Assembly (NCBI GenBank): GCA_030323885.1
Contig: CM059187.1
Coordinates: 87,091,726-87,155,725 of the forward strand
DNA from: Branchipolynoe longqiensis
Taxonomy: Eukaryota > Annelida > Polychaeta > Phyllodocida > Polynoidae
Length of the DNA: 64,000 nt
Direction: 5' to 3'
The translations under genes were made by a program, and so were the position numbers. Shown here piece after piece: positions 36,814 through 49,600 of this stretch (its first letter is position 1; each line of letters begins with the position of its first letter). The notes below the pieces were generated by a model. That model searched no databases. It was not told the origin of the DNA and saw only the letters and a program-made list of their open reading frames with translations.

Positions 36814-39800
36814 TTTACATTATATGAAGAGCTCAGACGCAAATCTCTGTAAAAAGCCAATCCCAAATTGTAGTTTAAATAAAATATTTGTTACCTGAAA
36901 ATAATTGTAATTCTCACCAATTCCACGTGATTATGGAGCAATGAACAAAACAGTAGGAATTAAAAGATAAAATCTTTGAAGGTTTAATTCCAATGTTTAG
37001 CTCAGTTTTTTAATTGGCGTTTACGTGGTTTTGCACCTCAACTAATCATATGTAAAAGCGATGGTTGAATTAAAAAAAAAACTATTCTGTCTGTGAATAT
37101 GGCCTATGCTGCCAACACGATGTAAAGAACCCACCAATCAATCAATTCCTAACTCTGACGTACCATGTGGCTCTGTGTCAGGTAGTGCTGCAATTTGTAA
37201 GTGCATCCTATCTATGTAATGTCTGCCGCTGCCCTCCCATTGCGTGGCCCACCTGACGGGATGGCCGGGTGAGTTGAGAGCCCGTCTCCCGTTTTGGTAG
37301 ATCATGGATTAGAACCATGGTCGAGTCAAACCAACAAACTAATAATTGATAGTTGTCGCTTCATAGCCTGGCGCTTGACATTATTAGGATAGGGCAAGGA
37401 CTCGTTGACTCAGTATCAGGATAATGTGACTGAGTGGGATATCATGTCATGGTGCTGACGGCCCGGCCTCCCAGTAGGACAGCACTATTATTAAGTCGCC
37501 ATGAGTGCGCATTCTCACAAGTTGGTATTTGTCCTGATATGACCTTAAATGTTGCCAATGCATAAAACTCCAACAATCACTCAACCCATTGCGTGTAACC
37601 GGCCCTAGGATAGTAGGATTCCTGTTGTCCTGGACAATGTGAACTCGGGCAGCCTCACATAAGTTACAAGTGGAATGAGCTACCGGAAGAAGCTGTGGAA
37701 GCAGCTACCATAAATCAATTCAAGAATGCGCTGGACAGGGCCTGGGCCAGAGAAACATTCCTGTACGAGTTTGAGGCTGCATACCACTAGAGCTGAGAGC
37801 TACAAGCTTTGTATAGGCTACCACAAGCCTGCATCAAAGAAGAGGATAATAATAATAATAATAAAAGTATAATGTGGCCAATCGTGGGTTTGAACATTGA
37901 CCGAGTCAAGCCAATCATTTTCAAATTGATACTTGTCGCTATACCTAGCCTGGTGCTCGGTATCAATATTATTAGGATAGGTCAACCATGGTTTGCTCAG
38001 TGTCAGGATCATGTGACTGAGTCGGGTATTCTAATTTGTTTATATGCGAATTTACGTGCATTTTATTATACTATATTTGTACTGCAGTCTAGCTTTCACC
38101 ATTCATATCTGCAGCCAGATTCTATACAGTGGCGCCATTTACGGCAAGTTTCCTAACTAATTGCGGCGCTGGTGGCTCTTTCCACGCTGTTAAAACGTTA
38201 TCGGTGTAATATGATATATCGCGAATATATAAATAATATTAAAATCAACAGTTTTACATATGTAGGGCAACAACCCTATTATATTAAAGTAATGCTACAT
38301 CATAAATCTATAATCTAAATTCAACAACTGTTTTATATTACATATGCAAAACAGCAACTCTGTTATAGGATGGTTATGCTATATCATGAATATATACAAT
38401 GCTATCCAAATTGAACAACTGTTTTATATATATTCAAGGTAGCAACTCATGCTATATCATGAATCGATGAATACAATTACAGTGACTGTTTTCTATATAT
38501 CTGTTATGTTATCGCTATGCTATATCATGAATCTATACATACAAATTCAACTGTTTTATATATGCAAGGCAGCAACTTTGTATATTATAGCTATGATATA
38601 TCATGAATATACACATACAACTTCAACAACTATTTTATATATGCAACTCACAAGCTCTCTCACATAGATGTGTATATACAAGCACACACACATATACAGT
38701 AAACCTCTCTAAATCGACAGACCATGAGACCGACTTTAAATGGTCCATTTAGGGAGGTGGTCGGATTAGGGAGTTTTTTAATCGTTACAATGGTATTGTA
38801 TGGGCAATCGTTTGGGACCCAAATAAAGCGATCGATATAGGGGAGTGGTCGATCTGTAGAGGTGGGCAGATAGAGAGGTTTTACTGTATATGCATATATA
38901 CACACACATGGACTATATATTACATATATATATATACGTATATATATATATATATATATATATACAGTAAAACCTCTCTATACCGTCCCCTCCATGGATC
39001 GACCACTCCCCTATATCGATTGCTTTATTTGGGTCCCAACAATACCATTATAAGGATATTCTAACTCTCTAAACCGACCACCTCCCTAAATGGACCATTT
39101 AAAGTCGGTCCCATGGTTGGTCGATTTAGAGAGGTTTTACTGTATATATATTTAACAGAGATTTATGTATATATATATATATATGTTTACATCCCATTAT
39201 TCAGTATATACACACACAATACCAACATGTGATTGTAGGCGTGCCAGTGTTTGAGAACCGGATGCTGCGAGTCCCAGAGTCGGTGGTGCAGCTCGGGAAG
39301 CCCATCGACTTCCCCTCCTACGGCTGGGACAATGAGTACGGCAGGGCTGACTGCAGGTGGGAAGCATGTTAGTCGTGTGTGTACTCACTTTAAGTTGCAT
39401 AGTCCGATGGTTGTGAGTTTCTGTTTCTAGCCGATAGTTGTGAGTTTTCTGAGATAAATACATTAGTTTGATCATTATAATCTACCTTAAGTGTTTGTCA
39501 CACTATGCCGGATTGAGCAACAGACAGAATTGTCTAGTCCAGTGGTGATAAGTATCAAAATGTATTAAAATGTGTCAAAGTGTTGCGACATCGGGTCTCT
39601 GGACAAGAACCGTAGATGTCAGTCCGGCGGCATCCGTTCTTAGTTTTGTGCATGTTCAAAACTTGTACGGACACAAACCAGATATTGTTCGTTTTCTGTC
39701 CATTTCCCCCAATTCGGTGAGGTGTGACAGAGCCTTTACTTTTAGATTAGGGTAACTTAATTTTAAACCCCTAACTTTGGAGATATTTGAAGTACAACCA

Positions 39801-42800
39801 TGCAGAATTAATTCTTTACCAATTTTTAAAAATTCTTCACCAATTTTTTTTTTTTTTTACTTTAATCCTATAAAAAAAAAAAAGGGTGCACGAGTTCGAG
39901 GCCAGCCAGTTCGTGGTGACAAACCGCGAGTTCCTCGCCTTCATCAAGGCGGGCGGCTACACGACACACTCGTTTTGGACGGAGGAAGGCTGGCGCTGGC
40001 GCGAGTACCGGCAGGCGAGCCACCCGGCCTTCTGGGTGTGTGCGGCGCAGTGCCGGTCGGCGTGCGGCGCCGACCTGGCCGGCTACTCACACTGCCAGGC
40101 CGTGGCACACCTTGAGAACTCGGACATGCACTGCAACGGTCACAGCAAGGCGGACGACAACGGTCACCAGGGAAAGGACGAGGGCGGCGGTCGCCGGGCC
40201 GAGGTCGGCCCGCAGGCGGCGGTAGAGGAGGCTTACAGGTGAGGGACAATTTTGATAATTGTAAAGGACCCCTTAGTTAGCACATGACCTAGATGTAATT
40301 GTTATAATTTGATTTGATTGAATGGTCATCATATTATGTTGACATTTGTTTTGACATTACTGCATGATTTTGACCTCCAATCGATTTGAAATCAATTCAA
40401 AATGACCTTTACCTTGACCTTCTTGCATGAGCTTGATCTACTATCGACCTGAAACATTCCAAATAATCAGGCATGTTTGAAAACCCGACAATCGAGTCTA
40501 ACATCATTGAAATTGGTCAAGACGCTCCAGAGATATGCCATTTTCTGTATTTTCCATGAGTGGTGATGGCCATCTTGGACTTTGGGCCTTACAGGTGTCT
40601 AAAAATGTGTCACCTAAGATTTTTGTTTAGTTCATACCTAAATGAACTCAAATCAACAGCTATCTCACTTTGGGCATCCGATTCATATAGAAAGTAAATC
40701 CCAGTCTACACTATGCAGGCTGCGCGTCATGTTTGACGTCATCCCGATGCCCTGGGACTGGCCTGTGGTCGTCAACTACCACGAGGGGAAGGCGTTTTGT
40801 GCATGGAAAGGACCAGATTACCGTCTGCCATCCGAAGCCGAGCACAACGTCATCAGGGGCAAGCAGGTAGGGCGACACGCCACTTTTGTGTTTTTTGTGA
40901 GTGTGTTTCTTTGATAGATTAATTGATTAAACAAAATGGGTTTGAATTTGTTTAACAACAAAAAAGTAGAAAATGGGCTACTACATTAAAACCTCTCTAA
41001 CTGACCACCTCCACAGATCAACTCTCCCCTATATCGGTCGCTTTATTTAGGTCCCAAACGATGTAACTTACCAAAAAAACTCCCTAAACTTACCACCTCC
41101 CTAATTGGACCATTTAAAGTCGGTCCCACGGTCGGTCGATTTAGAGAGGTTTTACTGTACTACTAGTTCTAAAATCAGTCAACACTTAGCTGAACTCTCC
41201 GCCATTTTCTCTTCGCTGTCACCAGAGGCCGCTCAGTGATGGATGGTCATGTGACATCATCAATCAGGAGGAGATCAGGGCAAATTTAAACCTCCAGCAT
41301 GGGTCTTCCACTCCGGTGAACATGTACCCACCCAACGACCTGGGCTTCTACGACTCCCTGGGCAATGTGTGGGAGTGGGTGGAGGACCACTTCAACGGGC
41401 TGCCGGGCACCACCACCAGCGCCTTCTATGACGACTTCTCGACGCCCTGCTACGACGGTCGCCACAACCTTATACTGGTGAGCAAACCTCATGGGGCTGT
41501 CACACTACGACGCTTCTCGCCGGCGACCGGTGAACGTGTGTTGATTTTGGGCGATAAAAAGTGAAACATCGGGACGCGCTGATGGCGCGTTATGCGCGCG
41601 TCGGTGCATTTCACTACACGTCGGTACACTATCCTTGATGCTGATGGTCGGCGCAAAACGCCGGCGCGTGCTCGTAGTCGCCCAAGGTTTTAAGCATGTC
41701 AAAAAAAAAACAACGACCGCCAGCGCGCGCAAATATATGGGTAAGGACGTTAGGCGCGCGTCGCGCTGTGTTGATTGCGCCGGAATAACGTTATGGGAAC
41801 GCTAGGAAGACGGCGCGCGCGTGGGAGGGTCGTTGCTCACACGTTGCGGCAAACTGGGCCGTTTTTGTTTTACGCCCTAGCAACATTTAAGGTTAAATGC
41901 AGACGTCGCGCCAAACTTTTTTTTTTTTTTCCCCAGCGCGTCGACACACGTTGGCCGCGCGCGCATAACGCGCCGCGCTGACGCCGATCTTTTCCCCCAA
42001 ACCGCCGACAAGTTTGACGTTTCTCGACGCGCAAGATTTTATTTTCAATGCTGACGGGTCGCCGGGAGAAACGTTGTAGTGTGACAGCCCCATTAGTCAG
42101 TCGTCAGTCAGACGCCCATCGTCTTGGTTGTCCATCGGTGGTGGTGATGACAGCAACTCATCATTTGTTGTCAACTCGTCGATGACTTATGAGTCCAATT
42201 TGTGTTCGGGATGTGCAGTGGCACATTGGATATATGTGTGTAGTAGCTGCAGTTGGAGAGTTTGGTCGATGAAGGAGACAATATTTTTTCTGCTGAAGAT
42301 TTTGCTCATGCCCCTGTCACACTACGACGCTTCTCGCCGGCGACCCGTCAACGTGTGGTGTTTTTGGGCGATATTTGGTGAAATATCGAGACGCGCTGGG
42401 GGCACGTTATGCGCGCGTCGGTACACGTCGGTACACTTCTTTGTCGCCGGCGAGTCGCCGCCGGAAGTCGGTGCGCGTTATTGGTCGCTGAGTGTTTTGA
42501 ACCTGTCCAAAACTTCCAACGCACGGCAACGCGCGGGACGAAATGGGTAAGAACGCTAGGAGGACGTTAGGCGCGCGTCGCGCTGCGTTGGACGCGCCGG
42601 AATAACGTTATGGGAACGCTAGGAAGACGGCGCGCGCGCGGGAGGGTCGTTGCTCACACGTTGCGCAAACTGGGCCGTTTTTGTTTTAGTCCCTAGCAAC
42701 ATTTAAGGTTAAATGAAGACGTCGCGCCAAACTTTTTTTTTTTTTTCGCCAGTGCGTCGACACACGTTGGCCGCGCGCGCATAACGCGCCGCGCTGACGC

Positions 42801-45800
42801 CGATCTTTTCCCCCAAACCGCCGAAAAGTTTGACGTTTCTCGACGCGCAAGATTTCATTTTCAACGCTGACGGGTCGCCGAGAGAAGCGTCGTAGTGTGA
42901 CAGGGGCATCAGCTTGAGATATACAATCAGTTTCAATCCATGCTGGGTCTTTATGAATAGAAGCACGCCATGAACTCATGTCCTTGGCCACTGTACCCCA
43001 GGTTTCGGTGTCGAGATTACATTTCTTCAGGTTGTATTTAATTAAGGCAGTCATTGAACCTTTTCTTCGGACCACATGCCTATGCGCTCATGTTGAAACT
43101 ATGTTTATTGCGCACGTCTTGCCTTGATGCATGGATGTCTTCTGTGGGGCCGAATGGCACTAGTACCGTACGAAGTCACCAGAATATAGCCAGTTCCATA
43201 GCAAATAGAAAGTTAGGTCCGTGCATGTCCAATGAAAAACACACACCCAAACAACCCCGGCAGATGTCAGTGTCTGTCCAGTTTGCATTTAAAAAGCATT
43301 CGGCACATAGCATATTCCAGCAGTTTGTTATCCTAGCACTAAAGCTAATCCCAATTTTGTAATTTTTATTACTGATTACGGGCAGACGAATACCGGACGA
43401 GGTGGCTGAATAGGCAGAGCGGAGGCCTCCCGTGCTGGAGGGCGGGAGTTCGATTCCTGGTCGAGTTCAAAGCAGTGACTTACAAAATTGGTACTTCTCG
43501 CTTCCTAGCTTAGCACGCGGCATTATTAGGATAGGGCAAGGACTGATCTGCTCAGTGTCAAGATGATGTGACTGAGTGGGATATCAGGTCATGGTACCGG
43601 CGGCCTGGTCTCCCAGTGAGGCAGCACTATAAAGTCACCATGAGTGCACACTGTCACAAGTCGGTATATATCCTGATATGACCTTAGATGTTGCTAGGAC
43701 GTAAAACAACCAACCAACCACCAGGAGGCGACATTTGACCAGATAAGACGGGAAACAAACATACATTTGCTGTTCCCTCCCTTCAGGGCGGCTCATGGAT
43801 TTCAACTGGGAACTCAGCGTCTCGGTTCGCACGCTTTGCCTTCCGACGTCACTTCCTGCAGCACGCTGGTTTCCGGGTTGTGCGCAGTGTGACTTCCGGT
43901 AAGGTCAAGGTCAACGTACCCATCCGCATCATTCAGGAGCAAGTCTACATCCAAGGCGTCGGCATCGGCAGTAAGTGAGCTGTATTTGGTTTAAAGAAAC
44001 ACTTATCTAAATTAAAACCTACATATCTAACTTACACACTGGTCCCATTGTTTAAGTATTTGTTTGCATATACTATAGAAGGGCATATAATGTCAATTTA
44101 ATAGAACATGTCAAGCCTACAGGGGTCAGAGCTTTGACAAGCTCGGTACTTGCCATTACTAGGATGAAACAAGGAGCAGTGGAATTAGGAAGATCAATTG
44201 TCCGTGATTGAAATTTATCCTCCTTAATCAATCACTAATGTATATATATGTACTATATAATATATTATGAGGATATAAATAACGACAGCCCCTTAATGTT
44301 TCTCTCTAACCACCTTAACCTCCATTATATTCACTGTGGAACTGGGCATTCTCTCCTCCCCGCCTCCTCTATGCCGTGATCTAATGGTCATTCTGTTCAC
44401 TTTCAAATATATATACATATATATAAATATATATTGTATAAGCCATTATATGAGTATAACATGGCTGGAAGCTTTCATCTGCTCCTCAGCCCTAACTCCC
44501 CACTCAGATCCGTTGGGGGGGGGGGGCACCATCCGTCGGTGTATGCACCACTGCCCCCCCCCCCCCCCCCCCCCGCCCCCACACCTACACTCACTGTAAC
44601 TCTTACTCACTATCATGTCTTGTGACTTTCTTTATTATGTAGAACATATATATATTACTATATGACATTACCAGGAATATACTATATGACATTACCAGGA
44701 ATATAAACCCTCCAAATAAACTAAACCTTGTCCCCATTCTCCTTTCTCCGTCACCAACCAGCTAACGCGCTCTCACTGCCGGACACCGTAAACTACGACC
44801 GGGTGTCGACCACCAACGTACAGTACGTGCAGGACACGGAGGAGGTCCTCGAAGACCAGCTGCACGACGAGTGGCAGCTGGCCCGCCCACCGCAGCTGCT
44901 GTTCGCGCAGCTGGCCGTCCAGGCAGCCAATCAGCACGCACCGGAAGTGAGCGCCGGCCGGACACTGTACATCGGCTGCGGAACTGGACGCGGCGCGCTG
45001 CCGATGAGCGAGCGCTTCGACAACCTGCTGGCCGTCGACTTCAGCGGGCGGTTTGTCGACGCCTGCCTCAAGCTGCAGGCCGGGCAGCCCGTGCGTCTGC
45101 CAGGTGGCAGCACTACCACGCTGCCGACCGGGGAGAGTCTCGCCAATGTCACGTTCAAACAGGTGCATTGAGTGATTGTTTATTGTTGGGGTTTGACGTC
45201 CTTGCAACATCTAAAGTCATATCAGGACGCTTTGGGGGGGCAGTTCAAATATTAGGTAACGCTATTTTTGGGAGGTTCAAAATAGACACCCACCCTCTTG
45301 TAACGGTCCGTAATGCTAGACCATGCTCCACATAACGCTTGTACCTACATACACCCGACTAAAGGCCCGGTCACGTGCACGTTTGTGGACGTAGTTGAAT
45401 GTAGTGGAGGCTAACGTAGTTGAACGTAGTTGAACGTAGTTGAATATAGTTGAACGTACCAGCATCCATACTTCTCCGGTATGTTCAACTATGTTAAGCT
45501 ACGTTCAACTATGTTCAACTATGTTAGCCTCCACTACGTTCAACTACGTTCAACTACGTTAGCCTTCACTACGTTCAGCTACGTCCACTAACGTGTATGT
45601 GACCGGGGCTTAAGTCTCAGCATAAGTGACTAAATGGGCGGCATGGTTGGTTGGTTGTTGAAATTTTATGTCCTGGCAACACCTAAGGTCATATCAGAAC
45701 GGGGGCGAGGGAGGAGCTAGTAGGGGGAAGGGGGAAGATTCTTCCCCAACCGCGAATCAAACGCATTGCAAGCATAAAGCTAAGATTCCTTATACGCGGT

Positions 45801-46616
45801 ATATGGCATGCGATTGCGAATGCGAATAAAAATTGAAAAGCATGTAAATGAATAGTGGTGCTTCCATACGTCCGAATACGAATGCGAATGCGAATGCAGC
45901 AAATGGATCGACCCATAGACCGATCGGTGCGGCATACTGTTGCGTTTGCCATAGAAAACAATACTGTTCCTTCACAAATTTGGAGGAAAAACCCCAACAA
46001 ATATTGGGGGTTGGCATATATCTATGCCACATATACAACATTCGCATGCCACATGCCACATACCGTGTATAAGGAATCTTAGCTTTACAACAAAACCTGA
46101 AAAATGCTGGACACCACAAGCTTCAACAGTGACAGGTTGTATTAAACTGACTTAGTAATTCGTACACGTAGTAATAAATGTTTAATGACTACACCAGTAT
46201 CCAAGTTAGATATGTACGATCAAATCTAGTAGATGTTTTAGTTTTGAAAATGACATGCTTTCATCTGCCTTTGTAACTTTAATGTGCCATACACAAATGA
46301 TGCATTTTGTAGATTAATATGGCCCTTCACAAGTATTTATACTTTCCATATGTTTACTTCGTAGCTCACCTGGCTCCCCAACGAGATCGGTTTCTTTGAC
46401 TTCGTCCTCATTACAAGTTTGGACAGAGTTTTGAACTACAAAGGTAAGGTGCTGTGAGCACATGTTTGTCTCGATCCCCGACCGGAGAGTAATACTATGA
46501 GTGCCCTGAATGACAGCTTACTTTCAAGGCAATATGTGTTGTGTTATATATAAAAGACTCCGGGTAAGGGTCCTTTCAAGGCCCGATGTGTTTTGATATA
46601 TATATATATATATCAA

Positions 46617-46666
<50 letters not shown>

Positions 46667-49600
46667 ATGGCCCATGGCCCTCCGACTCTCACTTGCACGC
46701 TCACACACGGAAGAACACCAAGATTCAATTAGTGTACGCTTCAACCTGGTTTATTGAACCATCTGCTCTCCGCGGCGTCAGTAGTTGTCTGACCCGCCCC
46801 CTGACTCGCCAGATCCCACATCGACTCTATAGGTGTGTGTGTGAGGGGGTGGGGGGGGGGGCCAACCACCCGCAGTAGAGGGCAGCCCAGTTGGGGTCTG
46901 CCCGGTGGCTACCTGTGCCGCCACCTGGTGCAGTGTAGTGGTATTGCGCTGGTGTACGGCGTAGTCTCCGCTGCTACTGCATGGTAGTAGAGGTCATGTA
47001 CAGACTACTACATATATATATATATATATACAGTAAAACCTCCCTAACTGACCACCTCCACAGATCGACCACTCCCGTATATTGATCGCTATATTTGGGT
47101 CGCAACAATACCATTGTAACCTTATTTTGACTCCCTAAACCGACCACCTCCTTAAATGGACGACTTAAAGTCGGTCCCAAAGTGGGTCGATTTAGAGAGG
47201 TTTTACACTATATATATAAAAATGCCCCATTTACAGGACCATGAAAAGCCATAGGTGCTATGGTGTATATAAATACCTCCATTTATGGTTCCTTTCAAAG
47301 CCCATGTTACAATACTATCTATGAATGCCCCTATTAAAGATTCCTTCCAAAGCCCCTTTTACAATGCTATCTACAAATGACTCCATTAAGGGTTCCTTTC
47401 AAAGCCCATGTTATGAATGTCCCCAATAAATATTCCTTTTAAAGCCCTTTTTATAATATCATCTATAAATGCCCCCATTAAAGGTTCCTTTCAAAGCCCT
47501 TGTTACGATGCCATCTACAAATGCCTCCATTTCAGGTTCCTTTCAAAGCCCTCACTGTAATGCTATCTGTGAATGCCCCTATTAAAAGTTCCTTTCAAAG
47601 CCCTCGCTATAATGCTATCTGTGAATGCCTCTATTAAAGGGTCCTTTCAAAGCCCTCGCTATAATGCTATCTGTGAATGCCCCTATTAAAGGTTCCTTCC
47701 AAAGCCCTCACTGTAATGCTATCTGTGAATGCCTCTATTAAAGGTTCCTTTCAAAGCCCTCGCTATAATGCTATCTGTGAATGCCTCTATTAAAGGTTCC
47801 TTTCAAAGCCCTCGCTATAATGCTATCTGTGAATGCCCCTATTAAAGGTTCCTTTCAAAGCCCTCGCTATAATGCTATCTGTGAATGCCCCTATTAAAGG
47901 TTCCTTTCAAAGCCCCCGCTATAATGCTATCTGTGAATGCCCCTATTAAAGGTTCCTTTCAAAGTCCCCGCTATAATGCTATCTGTGAATGCCCCTATTA
48001 AAGGGTCCTTTCAAAGCCCTCGCTATAATGCTATCTGTGAATGCCCCTATTAAAGGTTCCTTTCAAAGTCCCTCGCTATAATGCTATCTGTGAATGCCCC
48101 TATTAAAGGTTCCTTTCAAAGCCCTAGCTATAATGCTATCTGTGAATTCCCTTATTAAAGGTTCCTTTCAAAGCCCTCGCTATAATGCTATCTGTCAATG
48201 CCCCTATTAAAGGTTCCTTTCAAAGCCCTCGCTATAATGCTATCTGTAAATGCCCCTATTAAAGGTTCCTTTCAAAGCCCTCGCTATAATGCTATGTGTG
48301 AATGCCCCTATTAAAGGTTCCTTTCAAAGCCCTCACAATAATGCTATCTGTGAATTGCCCTATGAAAGGTTCCTTTCAAAGCCCTCGCTGTAATGCTATC
48401 TGTGAATGCCCCTATTAAAGGTTCCTTTCAAAGGCCTCGCTATAATGTTATCTGTGAATGCCCCTATTAAAGGTTCCTTTCAAAGCCCTTGCTATAATGG
48501 TATCTGTGAATGCCCCTATTAAAGGTTCCTTTCAAAGCCCTCGCTATAATGCTGTCTGTGAATGCCCCTATTAAAGGTTCCTTTCAAAGCCCTCGCTATA
48601 ATGCTATATGTGGATGCCCCTATTAAAGGTTCCTTTCAAAGCCCTCGCTATAATGCTATCTGTGAATGCCCCTATTAAAGGTTCCTTTCAAAGCCCTCGC
48701 TATAATGCTGTCTGTAAATCCCCCTATTAAAGGTTCCTTTCAAAGCCCTCGCTATAATGCTATCTGTGAATGCCCCTATTAAAGGTTCCTTTCAAAGCCC
48801 TCGCTATAATGCTATCTGTGAATGCCTCTATTAAAGGTTCCTTTCAAAGCCCTCGCTATAATGCTATCTGTGAATGCCCCTATTGAAGGTTCCTTTCAAA
48901 GCCCTCGCTATAATGCTGTCTGTGAATGCCCCTATTAAAGGTTCCTTTCAAAGCCCTCGCTATAATGCTGTCTGTGAATGCCCCTATTAAAGGTTCCTTT
49001 CAAAGCCCTCGCTATAATGCTATGTGTGGATGCCCCTATTGAAGGTTCCTTTCAAAGCCCTCGCTATAATGCTATCTGTGAATGCCCCTATTAAAGGTTC
49101 CTTTCAAAGCCCTCGCTATAATGCTGTCTGTAAATCCCCCTATTAAAGGTTCCTTTCAAAGCCCTCGCTATAATGCTATCTGTGAATGCCCCTATTAAAG
49201 GTTCCTTTCAAAGCCCTTGCTATAATGCTATCTGTGAATGCCCCTATTAAAGGTTCATTTCAAAGCCCTCACTATAATGCTATGTGTGAATGCCCCTATT
49301 AAAGGTTCCTTTCAAAGCCCTCTCTATAATGCTATCTGTGAATTCCCCTATTAAATGTTCCTTTCAAAGCCCTCGCTATAATGCTATCTGTGAATGCCCC
49401 TATTAGAGGTTCCTTTCAAAGCCCTCGCTATAATGCTATCTGTGAATGCCCCTATTAGAGGTTCCTTTCAAAGCCCTCGCTATAATGCTATCTGTGAATG
49501 CCCCTATTAAACGTTCCTTCCAAAGCCTGAGATGCCGCACTATCTCTAGGTGTCAAGTCCATTCACCTGTTTCCCATAATGAGCTGACTCTCTCCCTGAC

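Noticed and set aside
42686..43075. 129-codon frame on the - strand at 42686-43075
   Set aside because: It crosses the boundary of a Harbinger-like MITE copy, and similar peptides arise from copy C, so it is repeat-derived.
44773..45210. Frames of 145-154 codons overlapping ovoA exon 12 in other frames or strand
   Set aside because: GC-rich exon shadows; the family match and splice phases belong to the exon 12 frame only.
47235..49535. Possible CRISPR-like array
   Set aside because: Units are contiguous 52-bp repeats without unique spacers, in an intron of an animal gene. It is a minisatellite.
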